A stretch of DNA of 39,073 bases. It comes from Saprospiraceae bacterium. Lineage in GTDB: Bacteria; Bacteroidota; Bacteroidia; Chitinophagales; Saprospiraceae. Position numbers and translations under genes: made by a program. The notes under the pieces were generated by a model, which was given only the letters and a program-made list of their open reading frames with translations, was not told where the DNA came from and did no database searches. The stretch is taken from the NCBI GenBank assembly GCA_016787415.1, contig JAEUUT010000107.1, positions 1 through 39,073 on the forward strand, in the 5' to 3' direction. Below, piece after piece: positions 20,989 to 29,627 of the stretch (within the stretch, counting starts at the first letter, position 1; every line of letters starts with the position of its first letter).

Positions 20989-20995
20989 CCGTCCC

Positions 20996-21013
20996 CCGCT
21001 GGCGCGCGGCCAA
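20996..21013. repeat. REP core fragment downstream of the arr operon
   Basis: CCGCTGGCGCGCGGCCAATG contains the REP palindrome core. Together with the degenerate copy at 19484 it brackets the arr operon. Confidence 0.6.
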
Positions 21014-21058
21014 TGCCACCAGTAAGTAAGCGGTACAAATCGAGCACTCCACCTCCAC

Positions 21059-21790
21059 TTACCCTTCCTCCCTTTCAGCAATCTCCGTCAAAATAGCGCA
21101 CAATTCATTCGGCTGGCTAAAAAACGGGGAATGGCTGCTTGGCATCGTGTACACTTTGTTGCAAGTGGTCTCTTCGTACATCTTGCGTTGAATAAACGGC
21201 GTAACGGCTTTATCTTCACTACATTCGATGTAGTATCTCGGTACGCTTCCGTAGTTTTCTGCGCTAAGTTGCAAGGGAGTTATCCCCGATTCAAAAGGCT
21301 CGTAACTCAATAAAAGTTTTGCCAATTCCACAATAGAATCATCACAATCGTGGTACAAACCTTCCTTGTATATCTCCGGCTGCAGCGTGGAGGCATTGAG
21401 GGTGTCGTGGAAAGTGACATACGGTTTCAACACCCCTGCCGTATCCTGCAAGGAATAGGCTCTTTGCGTTTTACCATGGGGGATCAAATAAGCAGCCAAA
21501 TACACCAACTTTTCGATTTTATGGGGTCGATATTCAGCCGCTTGCGAGATCATGATGCCGTTTTTACTATGACCCACCAACACCACTTTGCCTTCTACCG
21601 AGTCGATCAAATTGCATAAGTACTGGACATTTTTGGCAAAAGTCACTTCCGCAATGGGTGTTTTGTCCCTGCCCATGCCCAATAAGTCAATGGCGAGCGC
21701 TTTGTGGCCCTGTTTTTCCAATACAGGCACAATGCGGTGCCAGTTCCACGCGCTGTGCCACGAGCCGTGAACCAAAATAAAGGTTTTCAT
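21059..21790 (-). CDS. Alpha/beta hydrolase (esterase/hydroxynitrile-lyase-like)
   Basis: The 243-aa cytoplasmic product starts MKTFILVHGSWHSAWNWHRI, the oxyanion region typical of the plant-like esterase and hydroxynitrile-lyase branch of alpha/beta hydrolases. The nucleophile elbow is GHSKNG with Ser75. The acid is probably Asp193 (SEDKAVTPF) and the base His220 (PSSHSPFF). No signal peptide is present. Substrate cannot be predicted. It is convergent with the arr operon. Confidence 0.88.
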   Translation of the reverse strand: MKTFILVHGSWHSAWNWHRIVPVLEKQGHKALAIDLLGMGRDKTPIAEVTFAKNVQYLCNLIDSVEGKVVLVGHSKNGIMISQAAEYRPHKIEKLVYLAAYLIPHGKTQRAYSLQDTAGVLKPYVTFHDTLNASTLQPEIYKEGLYHDCDDSIVELAKLLLSYEPFESGITPLQLSAENYGSVPRYYIECSEDKAVTPFIQRKMYEETTCNKVYTMPSSHSPFFSQPNELCAILTEIAEREEG

Positions 21791-21969
21791 GCATCTGAAT
21801 TTTAAAAATTAAGGGAGAACGAGGCCCATTGTGCTGTTTCCCAGCCAGTTAAAGCCTTTTGTCCGGTGGTGTGCTGCTTTTAATTTAACAGTACAAAAGT
21901 CCTCCGGCGGGACCGGTGTGGCAACCCGAATCTTGCGATGTTTCGGTCGTTGTTGGTGTCCACTTATTT

Positions 21970-22158
21970 TTATCGGCACTTCTGTGAAAAGTCCTCTCGA
22001 AAACCCGCGTGGCGGCAAAAGAACTCCAGTTGCAGCGTGTCATCGCCCGTAGGAATCCATCCATCCCGCAACTGCTGCACCGCTTCCAACTCCGGGGTTT
22101 TCCATGCAGGAAGTTTCGGAAGAAACACGGCTGTATGGGAAGGGGAAATTTTCCACAT
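21970..22158 (-). CDS. Possible small gene or 5' fragment (unknown, 62 aa)
   Basis: On the - strand an ATG opens MWKISPSHTAVFLPKLPAWK, continuing TPELEAVQQLRDGWIPTGDD, with a natural-looking composition. A TAAATTTG -7-type motif (22205-22212, - strand) lies about 45 nt before it, but without a good -33 partner. The frame stops soon after FREDFSQKCR, so it may be a short gene or the start of a gene broken by frameshift. No family is recognised. The rest of the gap 21791-22410 holds nothing else I can support. Confidence 0.35.
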   Translation of the reverse strand: MWKISPSHTAVFLPKLPAWKTPELEAVQQLRDGWIPTGDDTLQLEFFCRHAGFREDFSQKCR

Positions 22159-22345
22159 AGCAATGTGTATGGCGTTTTGTATCTCCTGCCTGGGGCTGAA
22201 TGGTCAAATTTACAAGTTTTGTAACGACTTGCTCCGTATGCAGGATCATTTCAAAAGGAATTGCGACACTGAGTAAATCCAGTCAGTTCAACTGGTTGGC
22301 GAGGACGTCCCTTCAATTTACAAAAATAATTATATACCAAACCAT

Positions 22346-22353
22346 TAGATTTG
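22346..22353 (+). promoter_or_regulatory. -7 promoter box before the beta-helix gene
   Basis: TAGATTTG is an exact TAnnTTTG match 58 nt before the ATG. No convincing TTTG lies at the right spacing upstream, where the sequence is A/T-rich, so this is a partial match. Confidence 0.4.
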
Positions 22354-22410
22354 CCCTTTTTAGAGGCAACTCCTAATCCCTTGGCTTCTCAGATATAATC
22401 ACATGAAAGT

Positions 22411-25400
22411 ATGAAAACAATTCTCGTAGTTCTCTTTTGCCAACTGGCGTCATCTATTTGGCTCGTTCCCACCCCTCAAGTTTCTATTTCACGCCAAGGC
22501 GACCCAATCGTCCTGCGTAATAACGCTGATCAGAAAGTCGCCATCAATGCTGCAGAAGCGAAAACCGGATTTTTATCGGAAAGACACAACATCTCGGCAG
22601 CAGACGCCCCTATCCTTCTTGCTGCGGTCACCATTGATGCCTTTGCCACAAACCAACTGATGCTCAGCGCTCCGCCCAGCACTTCTTCTTTGGTAACTGG
22701 CGGGGCGGATATTATCGGAACCCGCCGGGCAATGTCCATGAATATGCTGTCGGGCGTCGGGCCTGCAACGGTTGCTGTTGCAGGAGGAAGCCTGAATTTT
22801 AATGTAACGAACACCACCCCCGATTCTCGCGGACAGGCAGTGGTTTCGTGGGACGGAGATGCCAACGCGAACACCCTGACGCCGACCGGACTGGGGGGCG
22901 TTGACTTGAGCGTTACCGGCAACAATGCCATTCGCATCAATGTGCTGAGCGCCACGGCAGGTACCGAACTCATTTTCGATGTGTATAGCAATGGCAGCAA
23001 TGCCTCCCGCGCAGGTATCATCCTGCCGGCTGTGGCCTCCGCGACGGATTTTTACCTGAATTTCAACACTGATTTTATTGCTACGCTTGGCAGCGGGGCC
23101 AACTTTGCCAGTGTAGGCGCCATCGTCATGACCGTATCTGGCACTGAAAAATCCTGCGCCATCAATCTGGTTGAAGCAGCGGCTTCTGCGCCCAACATCG
23201 CTTCGCCTATTCAAACGGACGCCATTATCATAGACAACGGTCAGAGCGGCACAGCCGACCCCAACGACCGTATCCGGTACAAAATCAACATCCAGAACAC
23301 CGGCACCGGTCCAGCCACCAATACGCAGGTCAACGTTGTGCCCGATGCTGTGACCACACTCGTGAGCAATTCCTTCCGTAGTTCGCCGCTGGCCATTCCG
23401 GATGCGTATACCTGTACGGGAAATGTAGGCATCAACGTACCCGCAGCAAGTGGCGTGAAAGCCAATGATTTCGACGATAATCTGCCCTTAACTACCCTTT
23501 CATGCGGCTCTTGCGTATCAGCCAATGGCGGCATGGTGACGTTGAACAACGACGGCAGTTTTACCTACGACCCTCCGGCCGGCTTCATCGGTACCGATAA
23601 TTTTACTTATACCATTACCGACGTCAATCCGGTAGGCGCGCCGGTGCCGACTACCGATAATACGACTGTTACCATTACCGTAAGTAATATGGTCTGGTTC
23701 ATCAGCAATGTAGGCGGCGGTACAGGGGGTACTGGTACACGGCTTAACATGTTCAAAACCCTGGCCGACTACAACGCCTCCTCTGGCCCGGCCGCCGGAC
23801 AGGTTGTATATATTCAGGAAACTGGAACCGATTATCCCGGTGGAATCGGATTGAGAGATAATATGTACCTGATTGGTACAGGTCACACAGGCGGTATTAC
23901 GCTGGCAGATGTGCTGCCGTTTGCTGTGGCGCCCAATAGTTGGACGCTGCCTGTCATCAACGGTACCCGCCCGGTCATTACCAATGCCACTGGCGACGGC
24001 GTACTACTTGCCCAAAACAACAACCTGCGGGGTTTTAATGTGGGGGCCTGCTCGAATTTCAGCATCAACAACGGAGTGAGTTCGGTGGGCGACCTGGTAA
24101 TAAGCGAAGTGTCTATCAACAATCCCTCGGGTGGCGGCGGGTTTGACGCCAACGGGGGCAGCGGGGCAGGTATGAACGTTGTTTTTAGCAGCATTTCCAC
24201 TATCGGCGGCCCCAACGGCATCAACCTGACCAACTGCCAAGGTACATTTACTGTAAACGGTGGCTCAATACTGGACCCAAGCGGCCCTTGTGTATTGGTA
24301 CAGGGCGGTTCAGTGGTTTTTGCATGCAGCGCTTCATTGTTTGACAACACCGGGTTTGTGGTGGACGTGAGCGACCACGATAGCGGAAACGTGACCCTTT
24401 CGGGTACTATTACCTCGACAGGTTCGGGTATTCGTGTACAGAACTGTAATGGTGGAACAAAAACCTTTTCAGGCATTGCCAAAATCCTGAGTACAGGTGT
24501 CAATACTGCTGTGAGACTGATCAGTAATACCGGCGCGCAGATCAATTTCAGCGGCGGCGGGCTCGCCATTACCACCACCAGCGGCACGGGCTTCAGCGCT
24601 ACGGGCGGCGGCACGGTGAATGTGACGGGCACGGGCAATACGATCAACTCGCCTTCCGGCACCGCCCTCAATATGAATATCACAGACATCGGGTCGAGTG
24701 GAATGACGTTCCAGAGTATTTCCTCTGGCAACAACACCGCGGCTGCCGACCCCACCAATGGTATCGTTCTGAGCAGCACGGGTACACTTGGAGGGCTGAC
24801 CGTGACAGGGACGGGAAGCGCCGGGAGTGGTGGAACCATTCAGAATTGCACTGATGTGGGCGTTTCGCTTACCAACACTACCAGCGTGAGCCTTTCCCGC
24901 ATGAACATACAAGGCAGCGGTAAAGACGGCATAAATAGCACTACCGTGACAGGCTTTAACCTTTCCAATTGCACCGTGACGAACAATGGCAATTCCACGT
25001 TCGACGAGGGAATCGAATTCACTAACCTGTTTGGCACATGCTCCATGAGCAACTGTACTGTGACCAATAATGCCCACAACAACTTCAAACTCGACAATAG
25101 CAGCGGCACATTGACCTCTTTCAACATCAGTGGCAGCACTTTCGAGGGTCACAACAATTCCACTGCCTTCGGCAATCACGGCTTCCTCTTTGAAGCCCGA
25201 GGCTCGGCATTGGTCACAGCAGTCAACGTTACGACCAGCATCTTCCGCAACAATTTTTCCATAGGAATGCAGGTCATCACAGGCGACAATGCAACCATAA
25301 GCAGTTTCATCGTGAATGGCTGCACTTTCTCCGACACTGGCACGGGCAATAGCCAGGAAATCGGCGCCGACTTCGCCACTGCCCAGACGTCGAACTTGAC

Positions 25401-26046
25401 CTATCAATTCCTCAACAACACGCTCACCGGCCACAACGCACAGGCTTTCAACACCTTCACCGCGGCGGGTGCAGGTACAGGGGGCACCCTCCGAGGCACC
25501 ATTCAGGGGAATACCATCGGCCTGCAGGCGACGATGGACTCCGGCTCTAAAATCGGCAACGGGATGCGTATCAACATCAATGGCGGCGCCAACGCCCGAA
25601 TCCTGGTGAACAACAACACCCTCCACCAAATCCCTACGGGCAGGGGCATCGAGTGCATCGCCCGCAATGGTACGGGCGGCGCATCTTTCATTGTCACCAA
25701 CAATACTGTCACCGCGCCCACTGGCACGGCTGGGGCTGCATGCGGGGCAGGCGTGTTGTGTCCGTTGGCACCTATTTATGTGCAAACTAACTGCGCAACC
25801 GTGTGCAATTCTGCTTGCTCGGTCGTGTCGGGTAACACCGCCTACGACCCGACTAGCGTGCCCGGCGGCGCAGGCAGCGAGTCCTCGGTTCAATTGCAGG
25901 TAACAGGCGCTTCTGCGCTCACCTATGAGGGCAATGTGGCACTGACGGCCTTGCAAAACTTGACGAATGCCAACCCCGGCTGCGTCACTAAGAATGTCAT
26001 TGGTACAGTGACAGTAGTGGCGGCCAGCACTTGCCCAACGCCATAA
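22411..26046 (+). CDS. Secreted parallel beta-helix surface protein
   Basis: The 1211-aa product has an N-terminal signal peptide (MKTILVVLFCQLASSIWLVP). A Ser/Thr/Asn-rich region follows, including a DUF11-like strand set (IRYKINIQNTGTGPATNTQV). A cadherin/Big-like domain spans about 330-425 (GVKANDFDDN, then GGMVTLNNDGSFTYDPP). From about 428 to near the C-terminus there are some 30 short repeats of the LSNCTVTNN / VTGTGNTI kind, the hallmark of a right-handed parallel beta-helix, as in surface adhesins and polysaccharide-active proteins. No active-site motif was recognised. The C-terminus (VAASTCPTP) carries no T9SS sorting domain, which is odd for such a protein in this phylum. Confidence 0.85.
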   Translation: MKTILVVLFCQLASSIWLVPTPQVSISRQGDPIVLRNNADQKVAINAAEAKTGFLSERHNISAADAPILLAAVTIDAFATNQLMLSAPPSTSSLVTGGADIIGTRRAMSMNMLSGVGPATVAVAGGSLNFNVTNTTPDSRGQAVVSWDGDANANTLTPTGLGGVDLSVTGNNAIRINVLSATAGTELIFDVYSNGSNASRAGIILPAVASATDFYLNFNTDFIATLGSGANFASVGAIVMTVSGTEKSCAINLVEAAASAPNIASPIQTDAIIIDNGQSGTADPNDRIRYKINIQNTGTGPATNTQVNVVPDAVTTLVSNSFRSSPLAIPDAYTCTGNVGINVPAASGVKANDFDDNLPLTTLSCGSCVSANGGMVTLNNDGSFTYDPPAGFIGTDNFTYTITDVNPVGAPVPTTDNTTVTITVSNMVWFISNVGGGTGGTGTRLNMFKTLADYNASSGPAAGQVVYIQETGTDYPGGIGLRDNMYLIGTGHTGGITLADVLPFAVAPNSWTLPVINGTRPVITNATGDGVLLAQNNNLRGFNVGACSNFSINNGVSSVGDLVISEVSINNPSGGGGFDANGGSGAGMNVVFSSISTIGGPNGINLTNCQGTFTVNGGSILDPSGPCVLVQGGSVVFACSASLFDNTGFVVDVSDHDSGNVTLSGTITSTGSGIRVQNCNGGTKTFSGIAKILSTGVNTAVRLISNTGAQINFSGGGLAITTTSGTGFSATGGGTVNVTGTGNTINSPSGTALNMNITDIGSSGMTFQSISSGNNTAAADPTNGIVLSSTGTLGGLTVTGTGSAGSGGTIQNCTDVGVSLTNTTSVSLSRMNIQGSGKDGINSTTVTGFNLSNCTVTNNGNSTFDEGIEFTNLFGTCSMSNCTVTNNAHNNFKLDNSSGTLTSFNISGSTFEGHNNSTAFGNHGFLFEARGSALVTAVNVTTSIFRNNFSIGMQVITGDNATISSFIVNGCTFSDTGTGNSQEIGADFATAQTSNLTYQFLNNTLTGHNAQAFNTFTAAGAGTGGTLRGTIQGNTIGLQATMDSGSKIGNGMRININGGANARILVNNNTLHQIPTGRGIECIARNGTGGASFIVTNNTVTAPTGTAGAACGAGVLCPLAPIYVQTNCATVCNSACSVVSGNTAYDPTSVPGGAGSESSVQLQVTGASALTYEGNVALTALQNLTNANPGCVTKNVIGTVTVVAASTCPTP

Positions 26047-26047
26047 A

Positions 26048-26422
26048 CAGCGTTATCCCGGCAATGGAATTGCGGTAGGCATCGAATGGAAAAAATCAAT
26101 CGGCGCAGTGGGCACACGTCCTGATCAAGACCTGCTGCCTGTAAATTTCGGTTTTGATGAATTTATGGCGCCGATTTATGATGTAGCCACCGGGCTTACC
26201 CCAACACAATCTCTGGCCGCTATCCCAAATGTAGTCGCAAACAATGCCGACTGGGTAGAATATTGCAACAGCCCAATGTCGGTATGCCGCATTATGCAAC
26301 CGCAAACGCTGTTGCAGGAAACTGTATTAAACTTTTCCAGCAAAGGAATGTCCAACCAGGGCATCCGGTATGAGCAATATTCCATCCCCCGAATATATGC
26401 CCTGGCAGACGTGTATTGAAAT
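26048..26422 (+). pseudogene. Orphan 3' gene fragment
   Basis: A coding-like frame runs from about 26048 (QRYPGNGIAVGIEWKKSIGA) to a stop ending at 26422 (ends SIPRIYALADVY). It has no ATG or promoter at its start; the first possible start codon is a GTG at 26108, inside the conserved-looking sequence. It begins directly after the stop of the beta-helix gene and is in another frame. It looks like the last 110-120 codons of a gene whose 5' part was lost. Family unknown. A real GTG-initiated small gene cannot be excluded. Confidence 0.5.
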
Positions 26423-26442
26423 TTTAAAAACCAACTGTTGAC

Positions 26443-28629
26443 ATGAAAAAATGTATCCTTCTCCCCTTTTTGCTGGCCATCCACAGCCTGCTGTTCGCCC
26501 AATCCAACGTACGCGCCTGGTATGCCGACGGGCAGGTATGGGTAGTATGGGAGGCCACCAACCCGCTGCCGGAAACCTTTGCCGTGTATGCCAAACCCGT
26601 ATCGTTCAACAATACGAGCAATGCCACACTCGTCGGGCGGCTTTTCAAGGAAGAATACGGCCCTGCGGCCCTGCGCGAGCAGGTAGATACAGCGGCCACC
26701 TATCGAATCCCGAACGGAAATGGCGGCGTTTATCAGTTGGCCGGCAATGAGGCTTTGTTCGTTGCGACACCCCACCAGGCCGGATCCTTGTTTTTTGCGG
26801 TGGTAGCCTGGGGAGAAAATACTGTCACATCGAGCGTGAACATTACATCGTCTGCCGTGCCATTCCAGTATGACCCGGTCGGCGACCCGGTCGAATGCCA
26901 CTTACAGAAAACATTTATCTCTCCATTCGATTCCGATTACGCCTGTTTCGCATTCTACATGTGGGCCGACGGGCGGCAAAACCAATGGGAAAACCGCCCC
27001 GACTTTCCTGTCATGGCCAATGCTGCGAAAAACGGTATGCCAGGTTTCTTTATGGTGTCTGCACCCTTGAACCTCGATACGACAGGCGGCATTGCGCTCT
27101 CCGTATGGCTACACGGGGGCGGGGGCACAGCGCGGCAATCGCTCGCCGGCAGCAGACAGATCATTCGTTTGAACCCGAAACAAGGCATTCTGCTCGCCCA
27201 CAATGATGACTTCTTCGGGTACTACCTGAGCTATTTTTCAGGCATAGACGGCGCCTCCAAACACTTTGGCTGGCGCAAAAACTACGACCCTTTTACCGGC
27301 GCAGCACCGACGGACATCGATACAATCGTCAACTACACCCAACGACGTTACCGATGGATAGATGAATGGATCATGCGGCATTATCCGGTTGATCCGGCGC
27401 GTATCAACATCAATGGCCACAGCATGGGCTCGCGCGGGGCAACAATGATGGCCAAGGTTTTTCCGGGCCACTACGCTTCTGCCACGATTTTGAACAATGG
27501 TGGAATAGACGACGACCCACCCGGTTTGTCGGATGTGGTTTATGGCCTGACGGAGTTGAATTTTCCCACTAACCTGACCGATTACGGCGGCAACACAGTG
27601 CCCTTTACCCATGCATCGGACTACTATACCAGGCTGTCGAACCAGCGTGATTTGCCGCTCATGCGCTTTTACCACAGCAAGAACGACAAAAATGACGAAG
27701 CACTAACGGGCAATTCCTGGGATCCGGGCGTGGTCGCCAATTTCAGGGCGGCCGACTCGCTGGCCTTCGGGGCGCAACTCAACTGGAGCGAGCGCCAGCA
27801 CGGACCGGATACCGGGCCGGCCTACGACGACCATTGGCTCAACGGCAACCTGCCTACGCAACAAACTATCCTGGACGACATCGCCTACGAAGAAGAACAT
27901 TTCCGCTCCGATGTGTCGTTTCCGGCGTTTTTCAACCACCGGCTCGACCCACAAAACAATGACCCCGGAACAGGCCTGCAAGGCATCAATAACGGCGACG
28001 GCGACAACTGGGGCACCTGGGGCGCATATCATCGCTGGGAGCATCCGCAGGAAGATGCCGCTCACTGGCAAACGATGGCTTGGCTGGAATCAGACGCCAT
28101 TTATGACAACGATAATTGCCCGATCAATTCGCTTTTAGCCGACCTGGCTATCCGCAAACCCCAGCAGTTCAAGCCCGCCACGGGTACTACTGTGAACTGG
28201 TGGGTGAGGGATTTTGCCACTCAACAGGTTTTGCAAGACGGGAGCGCCATCGTACAGTCGGATGATCTGGTGGTGATTCCGCAAGTGATAGTTTTCAGAA
28301 GCGATATCCTCAAAGTGCAGATCGACATTTCAACCCAGCCTGTGGCGACGCAGGAGTCTGGCAATGACGCGCTGAAAGCCTCGATTGCACCCAATCCGTC
28401 CGCCGGGCCTGCTACCCTGATGCTTTATTCAGAAAAAGAACAAAAGGTCACTCTGCAAGTATCGAATATTTCCAGCGTATTGTTTTCTGTTGAAAAACAG
28501 ATACATATAGGCGAAAACCGCATTGATCTGGGTGATTTTGGCTCTATTCCAGCAGGGTTTTATTTCGTGGAAATTGCAGCGGCAGATACGCCCCTGAAAG
28601 TTTTGAAGAAAGTAATGATCGTTTTTTAG
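26443..28629 (+). CDS. Secreted T9SS-sorted alpha/beta hydrolase (esterase/depolymerase-like)
   Basis: The 728-aa product has signal peptide MKKCILLPFLLAIHSLLFAQ. Residues 21-140 form an N-terminal beta domain. The catalytic domain shows the oxyanion stretch LSVWLHGGGG (219-228) and a nucleophile elbow GHSMGSRG with Ser327, as in secreted esterases and polyhydroxyalkanoate-depolymerase-like enzymes. His candidates lie at residues 480-560 (AAYHRWEHPQEDAAHW and others). The final 80 residues (IAPNPSAGPATLMLYSEKEQ through GFYFVEI) are a T9SS type A sorting domain. It would be exported across the outer membrane and attached or released. The substrate is unknown. Confidence 0.87.
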   Translation: MKKCILLPFLLAIHSLLFAQSNVRAWYADGQVWVVWEATNPLPETFAVYAKPVSFNNTSNATLVGRLFKEEYGPAALREQVDTAATYRIPNGNGGVYQLAGNEALFVATPHQAGSLFFAVVAWGENTVTSSVNITSSAVPFQYDPVGDPVECHLQKTFISPFDSDYACFAFYMWADGRQNQWENRPDFPVMANAAKNGMPGFFMVSAPLNLDTTGGIALSVWLHGGGGTARQSLAGSRQIIRLNPKQGILLAHNDDFFGYYLSYFSGIDGASKHFGWRKNYDPFTGAAPTDIDTIVNYTQRRYRWIDEWIMRHYPVDPARININGHSMGSRGATMMAKVFPGHYASATILNNGGIDDDPPGLSDVVYGLTELNFPTNLTDYGGNTVPFTHASDYYTRLSNQRDLPLMRFYHSKNDKNDEALTGNSWDPGVVANFRAADSLAFGAQLNWSERQHGPDTGPAYDDHWLNGNLPTQQTILDDIAYEEEHFRSDVSFPAFFNHRLDPQNNDPGTGLQGINNGDGDNWGTWGAYHRWEHPQEDAAHWQTMAWLESDAIYDNDNCPINSLLADLAIRKPQQFKPATGTTVNWWVRDFATQQVLQDGSAIVQSDDLVVIPQVIVFRSDILKVQIDISTQPVATQESGNDALKASIAPNPSAGPATLMLYSEKEQKVTLQVSNISSVLFSVEKQIHIGENRIDLGDFGSIPAGFYFVEIAAADTPLKVLKKVMIVF

Positions 28630-28688
28630 CGCATGGTGGAACGAAAGGGAAAGGGCTTCAATAATTTCCAACAATATTTACACGAACT

Positions 28689-28721
28689 TTTCCCAGGAAA
28701 CACATCACTTTTCTATCTTTG
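28689..28721 (+). promoter_or_regulatory. Promoter of the beta-barrel protein gene
   Basis: TATCTTTG (28714-28721) matches TAnnTTTG, and TTTC (28689-28692) lies 21 nt upstream. The predicted start near 28727 lies after a possible upstream start at 28633, which supports translation from the ATG at 28792. Confidence 0.6.
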
Positions 28722-28791
28722 TTGCCAGGCGTGCTCCGGAACAACACACAAGGTAACCGCCACCCAAGTCAAGAAACTAAAACCGCACTTT

Positions 28792-29514
28792 ATGAATAAG
28801 AAGACTCCACGTTCCGCCCACCTCAAGCATTTTGCAACCGCCACCAAACTATTCCTGGTCGCATTTTTTCTCTTAAACCTGACCGATGCAACAGCACAGC
28901 GCTTACAAATTCAAGCGCAGGCAGGTACCAATTTTAGTAAAGGCCGAATACAGGATATCGAAACAGGATATGTTTCCCGAGAAACAAGTACGTATTTTGA
29001 CACTTTGCCTGTACAACTGGGCCTGGGCATCAAAATCAAGGCTTTTCGTCATTTTTACGTCCGCGTGGATGGCTCCTATAAAGCCTATCGGACTTACTTC
29101 CATGCAGAACAACAGGATGGCAATGTGCCCAAATACATATTGGGCAATCTGTACAATGAAAAATACACCTGGTCTCTATTACCCGAGTTTCAGTACACCC
29201 TGATCAGTGGCAAGCGTTTTGAACTGCCTGCTTATGTTTTTACAGGGCCGGTTTTGAGTTTTGAAAAGGAAAAGAACTTTTCATACAACTACCTGATTAG
29301 CAATGGCTTGTCGGCGATTGAAAATGCCATCGAGCCGGATAGCCAAACAGGGTGGAGTTTCGGATTGGGCTTCAACCCTAAATGGCGTCGTTTGGGATTA
29401 CTGCTGGAAGGCCGCCTGCTTCGTATCGGCTATCAGGATGAAGGCGCACTGGTGGGTAGAATTGCCTATCAGCATTTTACAATAATGTCTGGAATTACGT
29501 ATGACCTGTTTTAA
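28792..29514 (+). CDS. Outer-membrane beta-barrel protein
   Basis: I start at the ATG at 28792 (MNKKTPRSAHLKHFATATKL), giving 240 aa. The promoter placement excludes the longer frame from 28633. A signal peptide ends at TDATAQR. The rest alternates amphipathic strands and turns (LQIQAQAGTNFSKG, FYVRVDGSYKAYRTYF, WSLLPEFQYTLI, GLLLEGRLLRIGY) and ends in ...YDLF, an aromatic C-terminus typical of barrels. This matches the OmpA-like/PorT-like small barrel class, but the precise family is unclear. It has no close partner and ends in front of a bidirectional hairpin. Confidence 0.8.
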   Translation: MNKKTPRSAHLKHFATATKLFLVAFFLLNLTDATAQRLQIQAQAGTNFSKGRIQDIETGYVSRETSTYFDTLPVQLGLGIKIKAFRHFYVRVDGSYKAYRTYFHAEQQDGNVPKYILGNLYNEKYTWSLLPEFQYTLISGKRFELPAYVFTGPVLSFEKEKNFSYNYLISNGLSAIENAIEPDSQTGWSFGLGFNPKWRRLGLLLEGRLLRIGYQDEGALVGRIAYQHFTIMSGITYDLF

Positions 29515-29561
29515 CTCAAACCGGTCGTCATACGTCTTCCTGATTGTCAGATACATCCCAT

Positions 29562-29602
29562 GTTTTAACCGTCTGGTACCACTTACCGCAGACGGTTAAA
29601 AC
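29562..29602. terminator. Bidirectional hairpin between convergent genes
   Basis: GTTTTAACCGTCT (29562-29574) pairs perfectly with AGACGGTTAAAAC (29590-29602) around a 15-nt loop. The ends are A/T-rich on both strands, suitable for terminating both the barrel gene and the POT transporter gene. Confidence 0.7.
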
Positions 29603-29627
29603 ACGTGTTCCTCGCTCCTCCGCCTTT

